Shown here one piece after another: positions 1 to 6,875 of a DNA stretch of 64,000 nucleotides. The number at the start of each line of letters is the position of its first letter. Within the stretch, counting starts at the first letter, position 1. Location of the stretch: contig NZ_FOZJ01000003.1 of the NCBI RefSeq assembly GCF_900114345.1, positions 620,001 through 684,000 of the forward strand, given 5' to 3'. A model generated the notes under the pieces. The model saw only the letters and a list, made by a program, of their open reading frames with translations. It did no database searches and was not told the origin of the DNA. Source of the stretch: Microbacterium sp. cf046. GTDB lineage: Bacteria; Actinomycetota; Actinomycetes; Actinomycetales; Microbacteriaceae. The position numbers were made by a program, and so were the translations under genes.

Positions 1-90
1 TCCCGCGGCGACCGTGAAGTCCAGGCCCGACAGCACCCGCTGTCGGCCGAACGACTTGCCGAGGCCGGTGACTTCGATGGCTGACTGCAT
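1..90 (-). CDS. ABC transporter ATP-binding protein, N-terminal 30 residues only
   Basis: The window cuts this gene; only the start is visible, reading leftward from an ATG at 90. The peptide runs MQSAIEVTGLGKSFG and then QRVLSGLDFTV, the standard opening of an ABC ATPase (first beta strands plus the 'L..LDF.V..G' stretch just before Walker A). An AGGAG-type ribosome binding site lies 5 nt before the ATG. It is divergent from a TetR regulator across a palindrome-rich gap, the usual arrangement of a repressed drug exporter. Substrate and partner permease lie outside the window. Confident as an ABC ATPase; subfamily (DrrA-like) is a guess. Confidence 0.8.
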   Translation of the reverse strand, partial: MQSAIEVTGLGKSFGRQRVLSGLDFTVAAG

Positions 91-116
91 GTCGACTCCT
101 GACTGTGTACGTGGAA

Positions 117-159
117 AACTGTTTATGACCGTAACAGACTGTTTACGTAATAAACAGTC
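117..159. promoter_or_regulatory. Tandem TetR-type operators in divergent promoter region
   Basis: Two inverted repeats abut. The right one has perfect 9-bp arms GACTGTTTA (137-145) and TAAACAGTC (151-159) around CGTAA. The left one is an imperfect CTGTT-N9-AACAG (119-137). Their centres are about 20 bp apart, two helical turns, which suits co-operative dimer binding on one face. A TAGGAT -10 (161-166) for the regulator follows directly, so binding would block both directions. Autorepression is inference. Confidence 0.7.
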
Positions 160-171
160 CTAGGATGGAGC

Positions 172-1116
172 ATGACGAGAGGCGACGCCATGAGCGAGGA
201 CGCGGATATCGAGCTGCCGCGAGGCGTCGCGCTGGCGTGGGGAGTGGCCGCCGACCCGCAGCGCGGCCCGAAGCGCGAGATGAGCGTGGAGAAGATCGTC
301 GAGGCCGCGGTCGAGCTCGCGGACGCGGAAGGGCTGGGCGCCGTTTCGATGGCGGCCGTCGCCGCCCGCCTCGGGTACACGCCGATGTCGCTCTATCGCT
401 ACGTCAGCGCCAAGGACGATCTCCTCCTGCTCATGCAGGAGGATGCGACTGGGCTTCCGCCCGAGCCGGTCCGCGACGACGGCTGGCGCGCGGGTCTCCA
501 GCTGCTCTTCCACGGCATGCTCGCTTCGTATCTGCGGCATCCGTGGGTGCTCGACATCCCGATCACCGGTTCGCCGATCACGCCGAACAGCTCGGCCTGG
601 ATCGAGGCGAGCCTGGTGGTCCTGGCCGAGACGCCGCTCACCCAGGAGGAGCGGGTGGCGGTGACGCTCCTGGTCACCGGACACGCGCGCTGGTACGGCA
701 CGGTGATGGCCGGCTACGCCACGCAGGGGCGGACCAGTGGGCTGACGCCGGAGCAGATCACCGCGCGAGAAGCGGCGCTCTTCGATGCGCTCATCTCGGC
801 GGAGGGGTACCCCGCGCTTCGGGCGGCGGTGGACGACGGGGTGTTCGTGTCCGACGCGGATCCCTTCGTGTTCGGCATCGACCGGATCCTGGACGGAGTC
901 GCCGCCTATCTGGACGCCCTCTCGGCGGGAGGAAGGCGCGTCACGCCGGCGCCCTGGACGGTGCTCGAGGACGCTGACGTGGTCGCGGACAAGAAGGTCC
1001 GCGAGGCGAAGAAGGCGGTGCGGGATGCCGACAGGGCGCTTCGCGACGCGCGCAAGCTCGAGCGCATCGCCGTCCGCGACGCGCGGGAGCGCAATGCGCG
1101 GCATCCGTCCGTCTGA
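172..1116 (+). CDS. TetR family transcriptional regulator
   Basis: This is a one-component repressor, likely of the divergent ABC exporter gene. The HTH covers about residues 38-80 with the recognition region GYTPMSLYRYVSAKDDL; the ligand-binding part resembles the TetR_C_1 type (W..G......A.....HPWV). After about residue 265 there is an unusual Lys/Arg/Asp-rich tail (VREAKKAVRDADRALRDARK) predicted to be helical. TAGGAT at 161-166 ends 5 nt before the ATG at 172, which favours a near-leaderless start. An ATG at 190 preceded by GAGAGG at 177-182 is an alternative start and would remove 6 residues. Target assignment comes from position and the palindromes. Confidence 0.88.
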   Translation: MTRGDAMSEDADIELPRGVALAWGVAADPQRGPKREMSVEKIVEAAVELADAEGLGAVSMAAVAARLGYTPMSLYRYVSAKDDLLLLMQEDATGLPPEPVRDDGWRAGLQLLFHGMLASYLRHPWVLDIPITGSPITPNSSAWIEASLVVLAETPLTQEERVAVTLLVTGHARWYGTVMAGYATQGRTSGLTPEQITAREAALFDALISAEGYPALRAAVDDGVFVSDADPFVFGIDRILDGVAAYLDALSAGGRRVTPAPWTVLEDADVVADKKVREAKKAVRDADRALRDARKLERIAVRDARERNARHPSV

Positions 1117-1146
1117 ATCATTGTGTTCCCCAGCAGTCACATGGGT

Positions 1147-1202
1147 TTACACGTGTCGCACCAACCCCATAGTCTGGACTGAGCACGATCCGGGAAGGGG
1201 AG
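1147..1202 (+). promoter_or_regulatory. Promoter and RBS of the small HTH gene
   Basis: A -10 TAGTCT sits at 1170-1175 with a weak -35 TTACAC at 1147-1152, 17 nt apart. An 8-bp palindrome ACACGTGT (1149-1156) overlaps the -35. A strong purine-rich RBS (GGGAAGGGGAG, 1192-1202) precedes the ATG at 1206, so this gene has a normal short leader. Confidence 0.5.
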
Positions 1203-1205
1203 ATC

Positions 1206-1397
1206 ATGGCGGAGTTGCCTGATGTGCGCTTCCTGACCGTCGCGGAGGTCGCCGACATCATGCGCGTATCGAAGATGACGGTGTATCGACTCGTGCACGC
1301 CGGCGAGCTGCCCGCGGTGCGATTCGGCCGCAGCTATCGCGTCCCCGAGTCGGCAGTCACCGAGGCCCTGCAGCGCCCGATCGCCGACGTGGGCTGA
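1206..1397 (+). CDS. Excisionase-type / BldC-like helix-turn-helix protein
   Basis: A 63-residue protein that is almost entirely one winged HTH of the MerR/excisionase class: LTVAEVADIMRVSKMTVYRLV (recognition region) then the wing VRFGRSYRVPESAV. Very short stand-alone proteins of this type are widespread in Actinobacteria; the best-known relative is the developmental regulator BldC. This one lies just upstream of the bS22 gene. No integrase or phage genes are nearby, so excision is unlikely and a housekeeping DNA-binding role is more plausible. Specific target unknown. Confidence 0.85.
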   Translation: MAELPDVRFLTVAEVADIMRVSKMTVYRLVHAGELPAVRFGRSYRVPESAVTEALQRPIADVG

Positions 1398-1420
1398 CGC
1401 CGACGCCGACCCAGCGGCCG

Positions 1421-1537
1421 TTCAAGCGCGGCGGCGCGCCTGATAGACTGCCCAGAGGCATTTTCCGTTCTTGCCGTTCCCGGGCATGACTGCACGCATG
1501 TGCAGGTAGCCCAGACCCCGACTTAGTGAGGTTTTCC
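1421..1537 (+). promoter_or_regulatory. Promoter and hairpin-containing leader of the bS22 gene
   Basis: TTCAAG (1421-1426), a 17-nt spacer and TAGACT (1444-1449) form a plausible vegetative promoter. The leader is then about 80 nt. It contains a perfect hairpin CTGCAC-GCAT-GTGCAG (1490-1505) upstream of the GTGAGG ribosome binding site (1526-1531). A structured leader in front of a ribosomal mini-protein suggests translational feedback, which is inference. Confidence 0.5.
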
Positions 1538-1636
1538 GTGGGTTCAGTCATCAAGAAGCGCCGCAAGCGCATGGCGAAGAAGAAGCACCGCAAGCTGCTT
1601 CGCAAGACTCGCCACCAGCGCCGCAACAAGAAGTAG
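1538..1636 (+). CDS. 30S ribosomal protein bS22 (AURKAIP1/COX24 domain), 32 aa
   Basis: A very short, extremely basic protein, MGSVIKKRRKRMAKKKHRK followed by LLRKTRHQRRNKK. It matches the mycobacterial small-subunit mini-protein bS22 almost residue for residue over its first half. In structures of mycobacterial ribosomes this protein sits near the decoding region of the 30S subunit. The start is a GTG with GTGAGG 6 nt upstream; the reading frame ends in TAG at 1634-1636 and is followed at once by a terminator, so this is a monocistronic unit. It falls below many gene-finder length cut-offs. Confidence 0.93.
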   Translation: MGSVIKKRRKRMAKKKHRKLLRKTRHQRRNKK

Positions 1637-1650
1637 CGGCACCGACACCG

Positions 1651-1675
1651 AGCGCCTGTCCGATGGACGGGCGCT
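1651..1675 (+). terminator. Rho-independent terminator after bS22
   Basis: An 11-bp stem, AGCGCCTGTCC / GGACGGGCGCT with one G-T wobble, closes a 3-nt loop (GAT) and is followed by TCGTGTTTG. It ends the bS22 unit before the rhodanese gene. Confidence 0.75.
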
Positions 1676-1738
1676 TCGTGTTTGCCCGCGCAGAACGCGC
1701 GGCGCCACCTGGGTGCGAAGTGCCGTCAGAATAGACGG

Positions 1739-2032
1739 ATGAGAACGATCACCGTCGAGCAGCTCCGTGCGCGTGAGGGAGTGCCCCTCATCGATGTGCG
1801 TGAGCCCGATGAATTCGCCGCGGGTCGCGTGCCCGGCGCTGTCAACCTGCCGATGTCGCACATCGGCGAGCGGCTGGACGAGCTGCCCGACGGCGAGTTC
1901 GACGTGATCTGCGCGATCGGCGGCCGGTCGGGCCGCGTGGTCGAGGCGCTCGAGGCGCGCGGCTACGACGCGATCAACGTCGAGGGCGGCACGAACGGCT
2001 GGATCGCGGCGGGCTTCCCCGTCGAGCGATGA
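1739..2032 (+). CDS. Rhodanese-like domain protein
   Basis: A single-domain rhodanese of 97 residues for sulfur-transfer or redox chemistry. The fold markers are all present: LIDVREPDEFAAGRVPGAVN, then the active-site loop CAIGGRS with the catalytic Cys at about residue 58, and the closing 'NVEGGTNGW' segment. The ATG at 1739 is chosen because CAGAAT (1727-1732) lies exactly 6 nt upstream, fitting a leaderless start; an upstream in-frame extension has no support. The stop overlaps the next ATG by 4 nt, so it is co-translated with a glutaredoxin-like protein. A joint role in thiol homeostasis is inferred. Confidence 0.9.
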   Translation: MRTITVEQLRAREGVPLIDVREPDEFAAGRVPGAVNLPMSHIGERLDELPDGEFDVICAIGGRSGRVVEALEARGYDAINVEGGTNGWIAAGFPVER

Positions 2033-2292
2033 CCGAGCTCACCCTGATCGGCAAGCCCGATTGCCACCTGTGCGATGTGGCGCACGACGTCGTCGAGAGT
2101 GTGCTCGCCGATCTGCCCGACGACATCGCGGACGCCGTCGACGTGCGCGAGGCGTCGATCGCCGACGATCCGGCGCTCTACGAGCTGTGGTGGGAGAAGA
2201 TCCCGGTCGTGCTCATCGACGGGCAGCTGCACGGACACTGGCGTGTGTCGCCGGACCGACTGCGCACCGCACTGCTCGACGCCGCGAGCTGA
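2029..2292 (+). CDS. Glutaredoxin-like (DUF836) thioredoxin-fold protein
   Basis: An 87-residue thioredoxin-fold protein. The N-terminal strand runs into the redox motif KPDCHLCD (Cys12 and Cys15), and the conserved cis-Pro region appears as KIPVVLIDG. This is the DUF836/glutaredoxin 2-like family of small dithiol proteins. It overlaps the rhodanese stop codon by 4 nt (ATGA), so the two are translationally coupled. The physiological partner is unknown. It converges with a DUF1508 gene only 1 nt away, leaving no room for a separate terminator. Confidence 0.87.
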   Translation: MTELTLIGKPDCHLCDVAHDVVESVLADLPDDIADAVDVREASIADDPALYELWWEKIPVVLIDGQLHGHWRVSPDRLRTALLDAAS

Positions 2293-2293
2293 C

Positions 2294-2476
2294 CTACTTC
2301 TCGATCTCGACGACCTCCGCGCCCGGAGCGTTGTTCTTGACCGAGTCGATGCCGTTCAGCGCGCTCGCCTTCGACGAATAGCCCTGACTCGTCGCGATGA
2401 CCTGACCGTTGGATGCCTTGAGATTGAAGCGCCAGTCGCCGCCCTTGTCGGTCCACAGCTCGAACTTGCCCGCCAT
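2294..2476 (-). CDS. DUF1508 (YegP-like) protein
   Basis: A 60-residue protein beginning MAGKFELWTDKGGDWRFNLK and containing NGQVIATSQGYSSKASALNGIDSV, the diagnostic DUF1508 pattern (F.....G...F.L.A.NG..I..S..Y.....A..GI.SV). E. coli YegP has two tandem copies; here there is one, as in many Actinobacteria. Start at the ATG at 2476 preceded by AAAGGGGTGG. Function unknown in the family; possibly stress-related. Expressed away from the neighbouring phosphatase with an 80-nt gap. Confidence 0.88.
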   Translation of the reverse strand: MAGKFELWTDKGGDWRFNLKASNGQVIATSQGYSSKASALNGIDSVKNNAPGAEVVEIEK

Positions 2477-2556
2477 CTTCCACCCCTTTGCGTCGAGCGG
2501 CGACCGCGCCGCTGCGCTCACGCTATCGGGCGAGGGCGTACGGGGAAAGAGGCGTG

Positions 2557-3378
2557 TCAGCCGGCCAGCCGGGCGCGCAGGGAGGTCAGCTCTGCGTCGC
2601 TGAGGCCCCCGCTCCGCAGGTAGGCGGCTGAGCCACCGTGCTCCTGATCGACCCACGCGAGCGCCTGTTCGATCGCCTCGGCCGGGGTGGAGGTCAGCAG
2701 CGCGTCGATCGCAGGCGTCAGGGGCACGCCCATCCCCGTGACCATCGAGCGCATCCGGTCGGCCCACGGGCCGGCGAGGTTCGCGCCCGACGCTGCATAG
2801 TCCGCGACGATCGCGGTGCGATCGACGCCGACTGCATCGAGGATCAGCGCGACCGCGACACCCGTGCGGTCCTTGCCCGCGGTGCAGTGCACGAGCACCG
2901 CCGTCGGCGGATCGGAGGTCGCGGCGCCGACGAGACGGGCCAGGTCGGCGAAGGACGCCGCGCCGTGCTCGAGCATCTCGACATAGAGCTCACCCAGCGC
3001 GGGCAGCTGCGACAGCGCGCTCTGGATCGCCGCGGCCGCAGCCTCAGCCGTCGTCGCGGACAGCGCCTGCTGCGCGAAGCCGGTCATCGCGCCTTCGAGC
3101 AGGGGCAGCTCGACGGTGCGGAAGGACCGCGTGCCCGGGAGACGGTCGGGCGAGAGCATCCGCTCGGTCGGCGTCCGGAAGTCCGCGATCACGCCGATGT
3201 CCGTCGCCGCGAGCTCGTCGATCCCGCGCGGCGTGAGCGTGCCGAGACCCTCGGCGCGATACAGCACTCCGGCTCGCGTGGTGCCGCCGTCGATGAGGGG
3301 CATCCCGCCGACGTCGCGGAAGTTCTGGAGGCCGTCGATCGAGATCGGCTGACGCTGAGCGGGCGTCGGGCGGCTCAC
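2557..3378 (-). CDS. Tyrosine-protein phosphatase (Y_phosphatase3 family)
   Basis: 273 residues. The family start 'GLQNFRDVGG' is followed by the catalytic P-loop VLVHCTAGKDRTG, matching CX5R with the nucleophile Cys and the Arg; the lid helix features sit upstream (DFRTPTERMLSPDRLPG). Relatives include the secreted mycobacterial PtpB, but no signal peptide is present here and a cytosolic location is expected. The ATG overlaps the aspS stop by 4 nt, so it is the second gene of an aspS operon. Substrate (phosphotyrosine, phosphoserine or phosphoinositide) cannot be read from sequence. Confidence 0.9.
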   Translation of the reverse strand: MSRPTPAQRQPISIDGLQNFRDVGGMPLIDGGTTRAGVLYRAEGLGTLTPRGIDELAATDIGVIADFRTPTERMLSPDRLPGTRSFRTVELPLLEGAMTGFAQQALSATTAEAAAAAIQSALSQLPALGELYVEMLEHGAASFADLARLVGAATSDPPTAVLVHCTAGKDRTGVAVALILDAVGVDRTAIVADYAASGANLAGPWADRMRSMVTGMGVPLTPAIDALLTSTPAEAIEQALAWVDQEHGGSAAYLRSGGLSDAELTSLRARLAG

Positions 3379-4718
3379 GGCGCCAGTCGGGTGGGGCCCC
3401 GGAACAGGTAGGTGACCTCTCGGATCGAGGACTCGCCCAGCATGAGCATCAGCACGCGCGCGAGGCCCATTCCGAACCCTCCGTGCGGCGGCACGCCGTA
3501 CCGGAAGAAGTCGAAGTAGAAGTCGAGGTGCTCGGGTTCGAGTCCCTTCTCCTTCGCCTGCTCGATCAGGATGTCGACGCGGTGCTCGCGCTGGGCGCCG
3601 GTCGTGATCTCGACGCCGTTGTAGAGGAGGTCGTAGCTCTTCGTCAGCCCGGTCTCGGCATCCCGCATGTGGTAGAACGCCCGGATCTCGTGCGGATAGT
3701 CGGTGATGAAGACGAAGTCGTGCCCGTACGTCTCCTTGACGTGCGCGGAGATCTGACGCTCGCCCTCGGGGTCGAGGTCGCCGTCGGTGCGGGGGATCTC
3801 ATACCCGCGCGCGGTGACGATCTCGTGCGCTTCGGCGAGCGGAATGCGCGGGAACGGGATCGTGGGCGCCGTGACGGTCACGCCGAACAGCTCCTCGATC
3901 TCGGCGCCGTGCTTGTCGGCCACCGCACCGATCGCGAAGGCCAGGAGCTCCTCCTGCATGCGGGCGACATCCTCGTGCGAATCGATCCAGCTGATCTCCG
4001 CGTCGATGCTCGTGAACTCCGTCGCGTGGCGCGAGGTGAACGAGGGGTCGGCGCGGTACACGTCGCCGATCTCGAAGATCTTGCCGAAGCCGGCCGACTG
4101 CGCCATCTGCTTGAAGAACTGCGGGCTCTGGGCGAGGTACGCGGTCTGCTCGCCGAAGTACTCCAGGGCGAACAGTTCGGCGTTGGACTCGGATGCCGAG
4201 GCCATGAGCTTCGGCGAGTGGATCTCGATGAAGTCGCGCTCGATCCACCACGTGCGCATCGCGTGCTCGAGGGTCGTCTGCACGCGGAAGATGAGGTTGT
4301 TGCGGCGCTGGCGCAGGTCGAGGAAACGCCAGTCCATCCGCTTGTCCTGGGCGCTGTCGGCGGCGATCGGGGTCTCGGGCAGCGCCGCGGCCGCGATGTC
4401 GAGATCGCCGACCTTGATCTCCACGCCGCCGAGCTTGACGCGCTCATCGTGCTTGAGTTCGCCGGTCACGGTGAGGAAGGTGCCGGTGGACAGCGCCGAG
4501 ATCGACTCGGTGAGGGCAAGCGCATCGCTGTTCTGCGGCTCCGCGGCATCGGGGTCGAGGCGGGTGGCCGGATTCACCAGCTGCACCGCGCCGGTCTCGT
4601 CGCGGAGGATGACGAACTGCACCTTCTTCTGATCGCGGACGGTCTCCACCCACCCGGACACCGAGACCGGACCGTCGGGAAGGGACTGCAGCTGCTTCAC
4701 AAGAACGCGTGTACTCAC
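3375..4718 (-). CDS. aspS: Aspartate--tRNA(Asp/Asn) ligase, archaeal-type
   Basis: A class IIb aminoacyl-tRNA synthetase of 447 residues: N-terminal OB-fold anticodon domain (VSVSGWVETVRDQKKVQFVI), then the catalytic core with motif 2 (FEIGDVYRADPSFTSRH) and motif 3 (GFGMGLARVLMLMLG). It lacks the roughly 100-residue GAD insertion of ordinary bacterial AspRS (about 590 aa) and matches the shorter archaeal/eukaryotic form, which is often non-discriminating. If so, it would also charge tRNA-Asn with Asp for amidation by GatCAB. Start is GTG at 4718; TACACT (complement of 4727-4732) lies 8 nt upstream. First gene of a two-gene operon. Confidence 0.93.
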   Translation of the reverse strand: MSTRVLVKQLQSLPDGPVSVSGWVETVRDQKKVQFVILRDETGAVQLVNPATRLDPDAAEPQNSDALALTESISALSTGTFLTVTGELKHDERVKLGGVEIKVGDLDIAAAALPETPIAADSAQDKRMDWRFLDLRQRRNNLIFRVQTTLEHAMRTWWIERDFIEIHSPKLMASASESNAELFALEYFGEQTAYLAQSPQFFKQMAQSAGFGKIFEIGDVYRADPSFTSRHATEFTSIDAEISWIDSHEDVARMQEELLAFAIGAVADKHGAEIEELFGVTVTAPTIPFPRIPLAEAHEIVTARGYEIPRTDGDLDPEGERQISAHVKETYGHDFVFITDYPHEIRAFYHMRDAETGLTKSYDLLYNGVEITTGAQREHRVDILIEQAKEKGLEPEHLDFYFDFFRYGVPPHGGFGMGLARVLMLMLGESSIREVTYLFRGPTRLAP

Positions 4719-4763
4719 GAGGATCCAGTGTATGTGGGTTCCCCCGGCCCCTAGGATGAGCGC

Positions 4764-5201
4764 GTGACGACCCCGCCTCCCGCCTACGAGCCTCCGCCGC
4801 CCGCATACGGGCCGCCTCCGGCCGCGTCGCCGTACGGCTACGCGGTGGCACCGCCTCCGGGCAAGCGACCGGTGCGGACGTGGGACCTCGTCGTCACGAT
4901 CATCCTGCTCGTGCTCGACGGCGTGCTCGCGGCGATCATGTCGTTCTTCGGATTCTTCCTCGCGATGGCGGGCGATTCGTGCGGCGCCCGCGACTGCAGC
5001 GCCGATTTGATCGCGGTCGGCCTGATGGTGGCGGTCGCTCTTCCGTGGCTTCTCCTGATCATCATCGCCGTCGTCTCGATCGTGCTGCTGGTCAAGCGCC
5101 GCATCGCGTTCTGGGTGCCGCTAGTCGGAGGTGTCCTCATCATCGGCTCGTGGTTCGTCGGCGCGGCCATCGCGTCGGCCGGGGTGCCGGGAGCCCTGTA
5201 G
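4764..5201 (+). CDS. Proline-rich small membrane protein
   Basis: 145 residues. A Pro/Tyr-rich cytosolic N-terminus (repeats of PPPAYEPPPPAYGPPP, residues 4-35) leads into three hydrophobic segments (about 42-68, 80-107 and 115-140). A pair of Cys (CGARDC) sits in the loop after the first helix. Architecture resembles actinobacterial DUF4190/DUF4870-type proteins, but I do not recognise a named family. GTG start; TAGGAT at 4752-4757 is exactly 6 nt upstream, supporting a leaderless mRNA. Divergent from aspS across a 45-nt gap. Function unknown. Confidence 0.75.
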   Translation: MTTPPPAYEPPPPAYGPPPAASPYGYAVAPPPGKRPVRTWDLVVTIILLVLDGVLAAIMSFFGFFLAMAGDSCGARDCSADLIAVGLMVAVALPWLLLIIIAVVSIVLLVKRRIAFWVPLVGGVLIIGSWFVGAAIASAGVPGAL

Positions 5202-5268
5202 GGCCCGGCGGGCGCCGCGTCAAGAACCTACAATCCATCGGGCTGCGACGTTCGCTAGCCTGCGACGC

Positions 5269-5814
5269 ATGGACGTGGATGCCGCAACTCAGACGATGAT
5301 CGACAACATGCCCGCCAAGACCGGCAGGAGTCTCGACGAGTGGTTCGTCGTGGTCGATGCGGCGGGGTTCGCCAAGCACGGCCAGATCATGACGCACCTG
5401 AAGTCGGAGTACCGCGTCTCGCACGGCTTCGCCAACCTGATCGCCGCGCGTGCGCTCTCGCGCGGGCTGAGTTCCACCGGCGACGATCTCGTCGAGGCGC
5501 AGTACGACGGACGCAAGGCCCCGCTGCGTCCCCTCTACGACCGCCTCGTCGCCGAAGTCTCCGCGTTCGGACCCGATGTGGAGATCGCTCCGAAGAAGAC
5601 GAGCGTGTCGCTGCGGCGAAGCAAGCAGTTCGCTCTGATCGAGGCGCCCAGCGCCAACCGCCTCCAGCTCGGGATCAATCTGCGCGGCACCGCCCCCACC
5701 GACCGCCTTCGTGCGGCGGGCGGCATGTGCACCCATCGGGTCGATGTCGCGTCGGACGCCGAGATCGACGCCGAGCTCATCGCGTGGCTGCACGAGGCCT
5801 ACGAACAGGCGTGA
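5269..5814 (+). CDS. DUF4287/DUF5655 domain protein
   Basis: 181 residues. The N-terminal half shows the DUF4287 pattern, MIDNMPAKTGRSLDEWF...HGQIMTHLKSEY..SHGFANLIA. The second half matches DUF5655: LYDRLVAEVSAFGPDVEIAPKKTSVSLRRSKQFALIE, often annotated as a predicted transport or DNA-interacting module. The start at 5269 is taken because TAGCCT (5256-5261) lies 7 nt before that ATG. Monocistronic and convergent with the following AraC-type gene, 4 nt apart. No biochemical function is established. Confidence 0.85.
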   Translation: MDVDAATQTMIDNMPAKTGRSLDEWFVVVDAAGFAKHGQIMTHLKSEYRVSHGFANLIAARALSRGLSSTGDDLVEAQYDGRKAPLRPLYDRLVAEVSAFGPDVEIAPKKTSVSLRRSKQFALIEAPSANRLQLGINLRGTAPTDRLRAAGGMCTHRVDVASDAEIDAELIAWLHEAYEQA

Positions 5815-5818
5815 GAGC

Positions 5819-6808
5819 TCAGTCCGTCGCGATCGGGAGGTCTTCCAGGGGGACGAAGCTCGCGGAGTCGGGTCCGAACTCCACCACCCGTCGGTAGTAC
5901 TCCGCGGGCGTCCAGCCGGTGAAGCGGCGGAATGCGCGGATGACGTGCGGCTGATCGGAGAACCCGGATGCCGCGGCGAGGGCGGCCCAGTCCGGCGCGC
6001 GCGATCCGTTCATCGCAGCAGTGACGAAGGTGTGGAACCGCCAGATCTGCGCGTACGCCTTCGGTGCGAGCCCGGTCGCCGCGCGGAATCGCGTGATCAG
6101 GGTGCGGTGCGAGACTCCCGTGCGGACTGCGAGGTCGCCGATCGCCTGAGCCGGATCGGCCTGGATGGCCGCGACCGCCACATCCACCACGGAGTCCGCA
6201 GGACGCGGGGTGCGCCGCGATTCCAGGAATGCGGTCAGGACGCCGAGCGCGTCGTCCGGGGATGCAGAGCGGCGAATGGCCGCTACCAGTTCGTCGATCC
6301 CGGTCCACACGGCACGGGCGTCCTGCACACGGCCGGCGAGCTGCGCGGGGTCGGCATCCGTGATCATCGGCAGGCGAGCCGGCAGGATCTCGGCTCCGAC
6401 GTGGTGGATCGTCGACGGCGACTCGATCACGAGGTACTCGGACTGGACGCCGGAGACGAAGGCATCGGAGACGACGGTGGCCTGCCCGTGCCGATCGAAG
6501 AGCCGGTAGGGCTCCGAGAGGTTGACGATCAGGTGGACGGACGGCTGCGGCAGGATCTTCTCGTAGGTGCGCAACCGAGCGGCCTCGAGCATCCACAGCC
6601 TCGAGACGATCCCCTCCAGTCCCGCGGGAGGCGGCGGAGCCCCGGGCGGGGCGTGCGTCAGCGAGCCGGGGGTCTGGGGCGGAGCCCCAGAGGGCGCGTG
6701 CGTCAGCGAGCCGGGGGTCTGGGGCGGAGCCCCAGAGGGCGCGTGCGTCAGCGAGCCGGGGGTCTGGGGCGGAGCCCCAGAGGGAATCAACCGTTCCACG
6801 TACCTCAC
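5819..6808 (-). CDS. AraC family transcriptional regulator with N-terminal repeat insertion
   Basis: 329 residues. The C-terminal third holds the double AraC HTH (AIGDLAVRTGVSHRTLITRFRAATG..., then WAALAAASGFSDQPHVIRAFRRFTGWTPAEYYRR). The N-terminal sensing domain begins with MRYVERLIP and resumes at LEGIVSRLWMLEA. Between these two segments about 45 residues are three near-identical copies of a 15-residue PSGAPPQTPGSLTHA unit, encoded by a 45-bp palindromic repeat. The rest of the protein looks intact, so the insertion seems tolerated. GTG start with TAGCGT (complement of 6815-6820) 6 nt upstream. Effector and targets unknown. Confidence 0.88.
   Translation of the reverse strand: MRYVERLIPSGAPPQTPGSLTHAPSGAPPQTPGSLTHAPSGAPPQTPGSLTHAPPGAPPPPAGLEGIVSRLWMLEAARLRTYEKILPQPSVHLIVNLSEPYRLFDRHGQATVVSDAFVSGVQSEYLVIESPSTIHHVGAEILPARLPMITDADPAQLAGRVQDARAVWTGIDELVAAIRRSASPDDALGVLTAFLESRRTPRPADSVVDVAVAAIQADPAQAIGDLAVRTGVSHRTLITRFRAATGLAPKAYAQIWRFHTFVTAAMNGSRAPDWAALAAASGFSDQPHVIRAFRRFTGWTPAEYYRRVVEFGPDSASFVPLEDLPIATD
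6651..6784. repeat. 45-bp tandem palindromic repeat, three copies, inside the AraC-type gene
   Basis: Units at 6651-6695, 6696-6740 and 6741-6784 (the last one base short) are identical as far as I can see. Each contains the perfect hairpin CTGGGGC-GGA-GCCCCAG (6674-6690, 6719-6735, 6764-6780). A diverged partial copy precedes them (about 6631-6650). The unit length is a multiple of three, so the host reading frame stays open. Confidence 0.95.
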
Positions 6809-6875
6809 ACGGTCACGCTAGCGCTCACGGCGGGCGCCCAGACTGGCCGACCGGCGGCCAACGTAGACTGGTGAG

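Noticed and set aside
1206-1397. Excisionase-like protein as evidence of a prophage or integrated plasmid
   Set aside because: No integrase, attachment repeats or phage genes nearby; stand-alone proteins of this kind are normal in Actinobacteria.
3483-4754. 423-codon frame antisense to aspS
   Set aside because: Shadow of a clear synthetase gene; charged, repeat-like composition.
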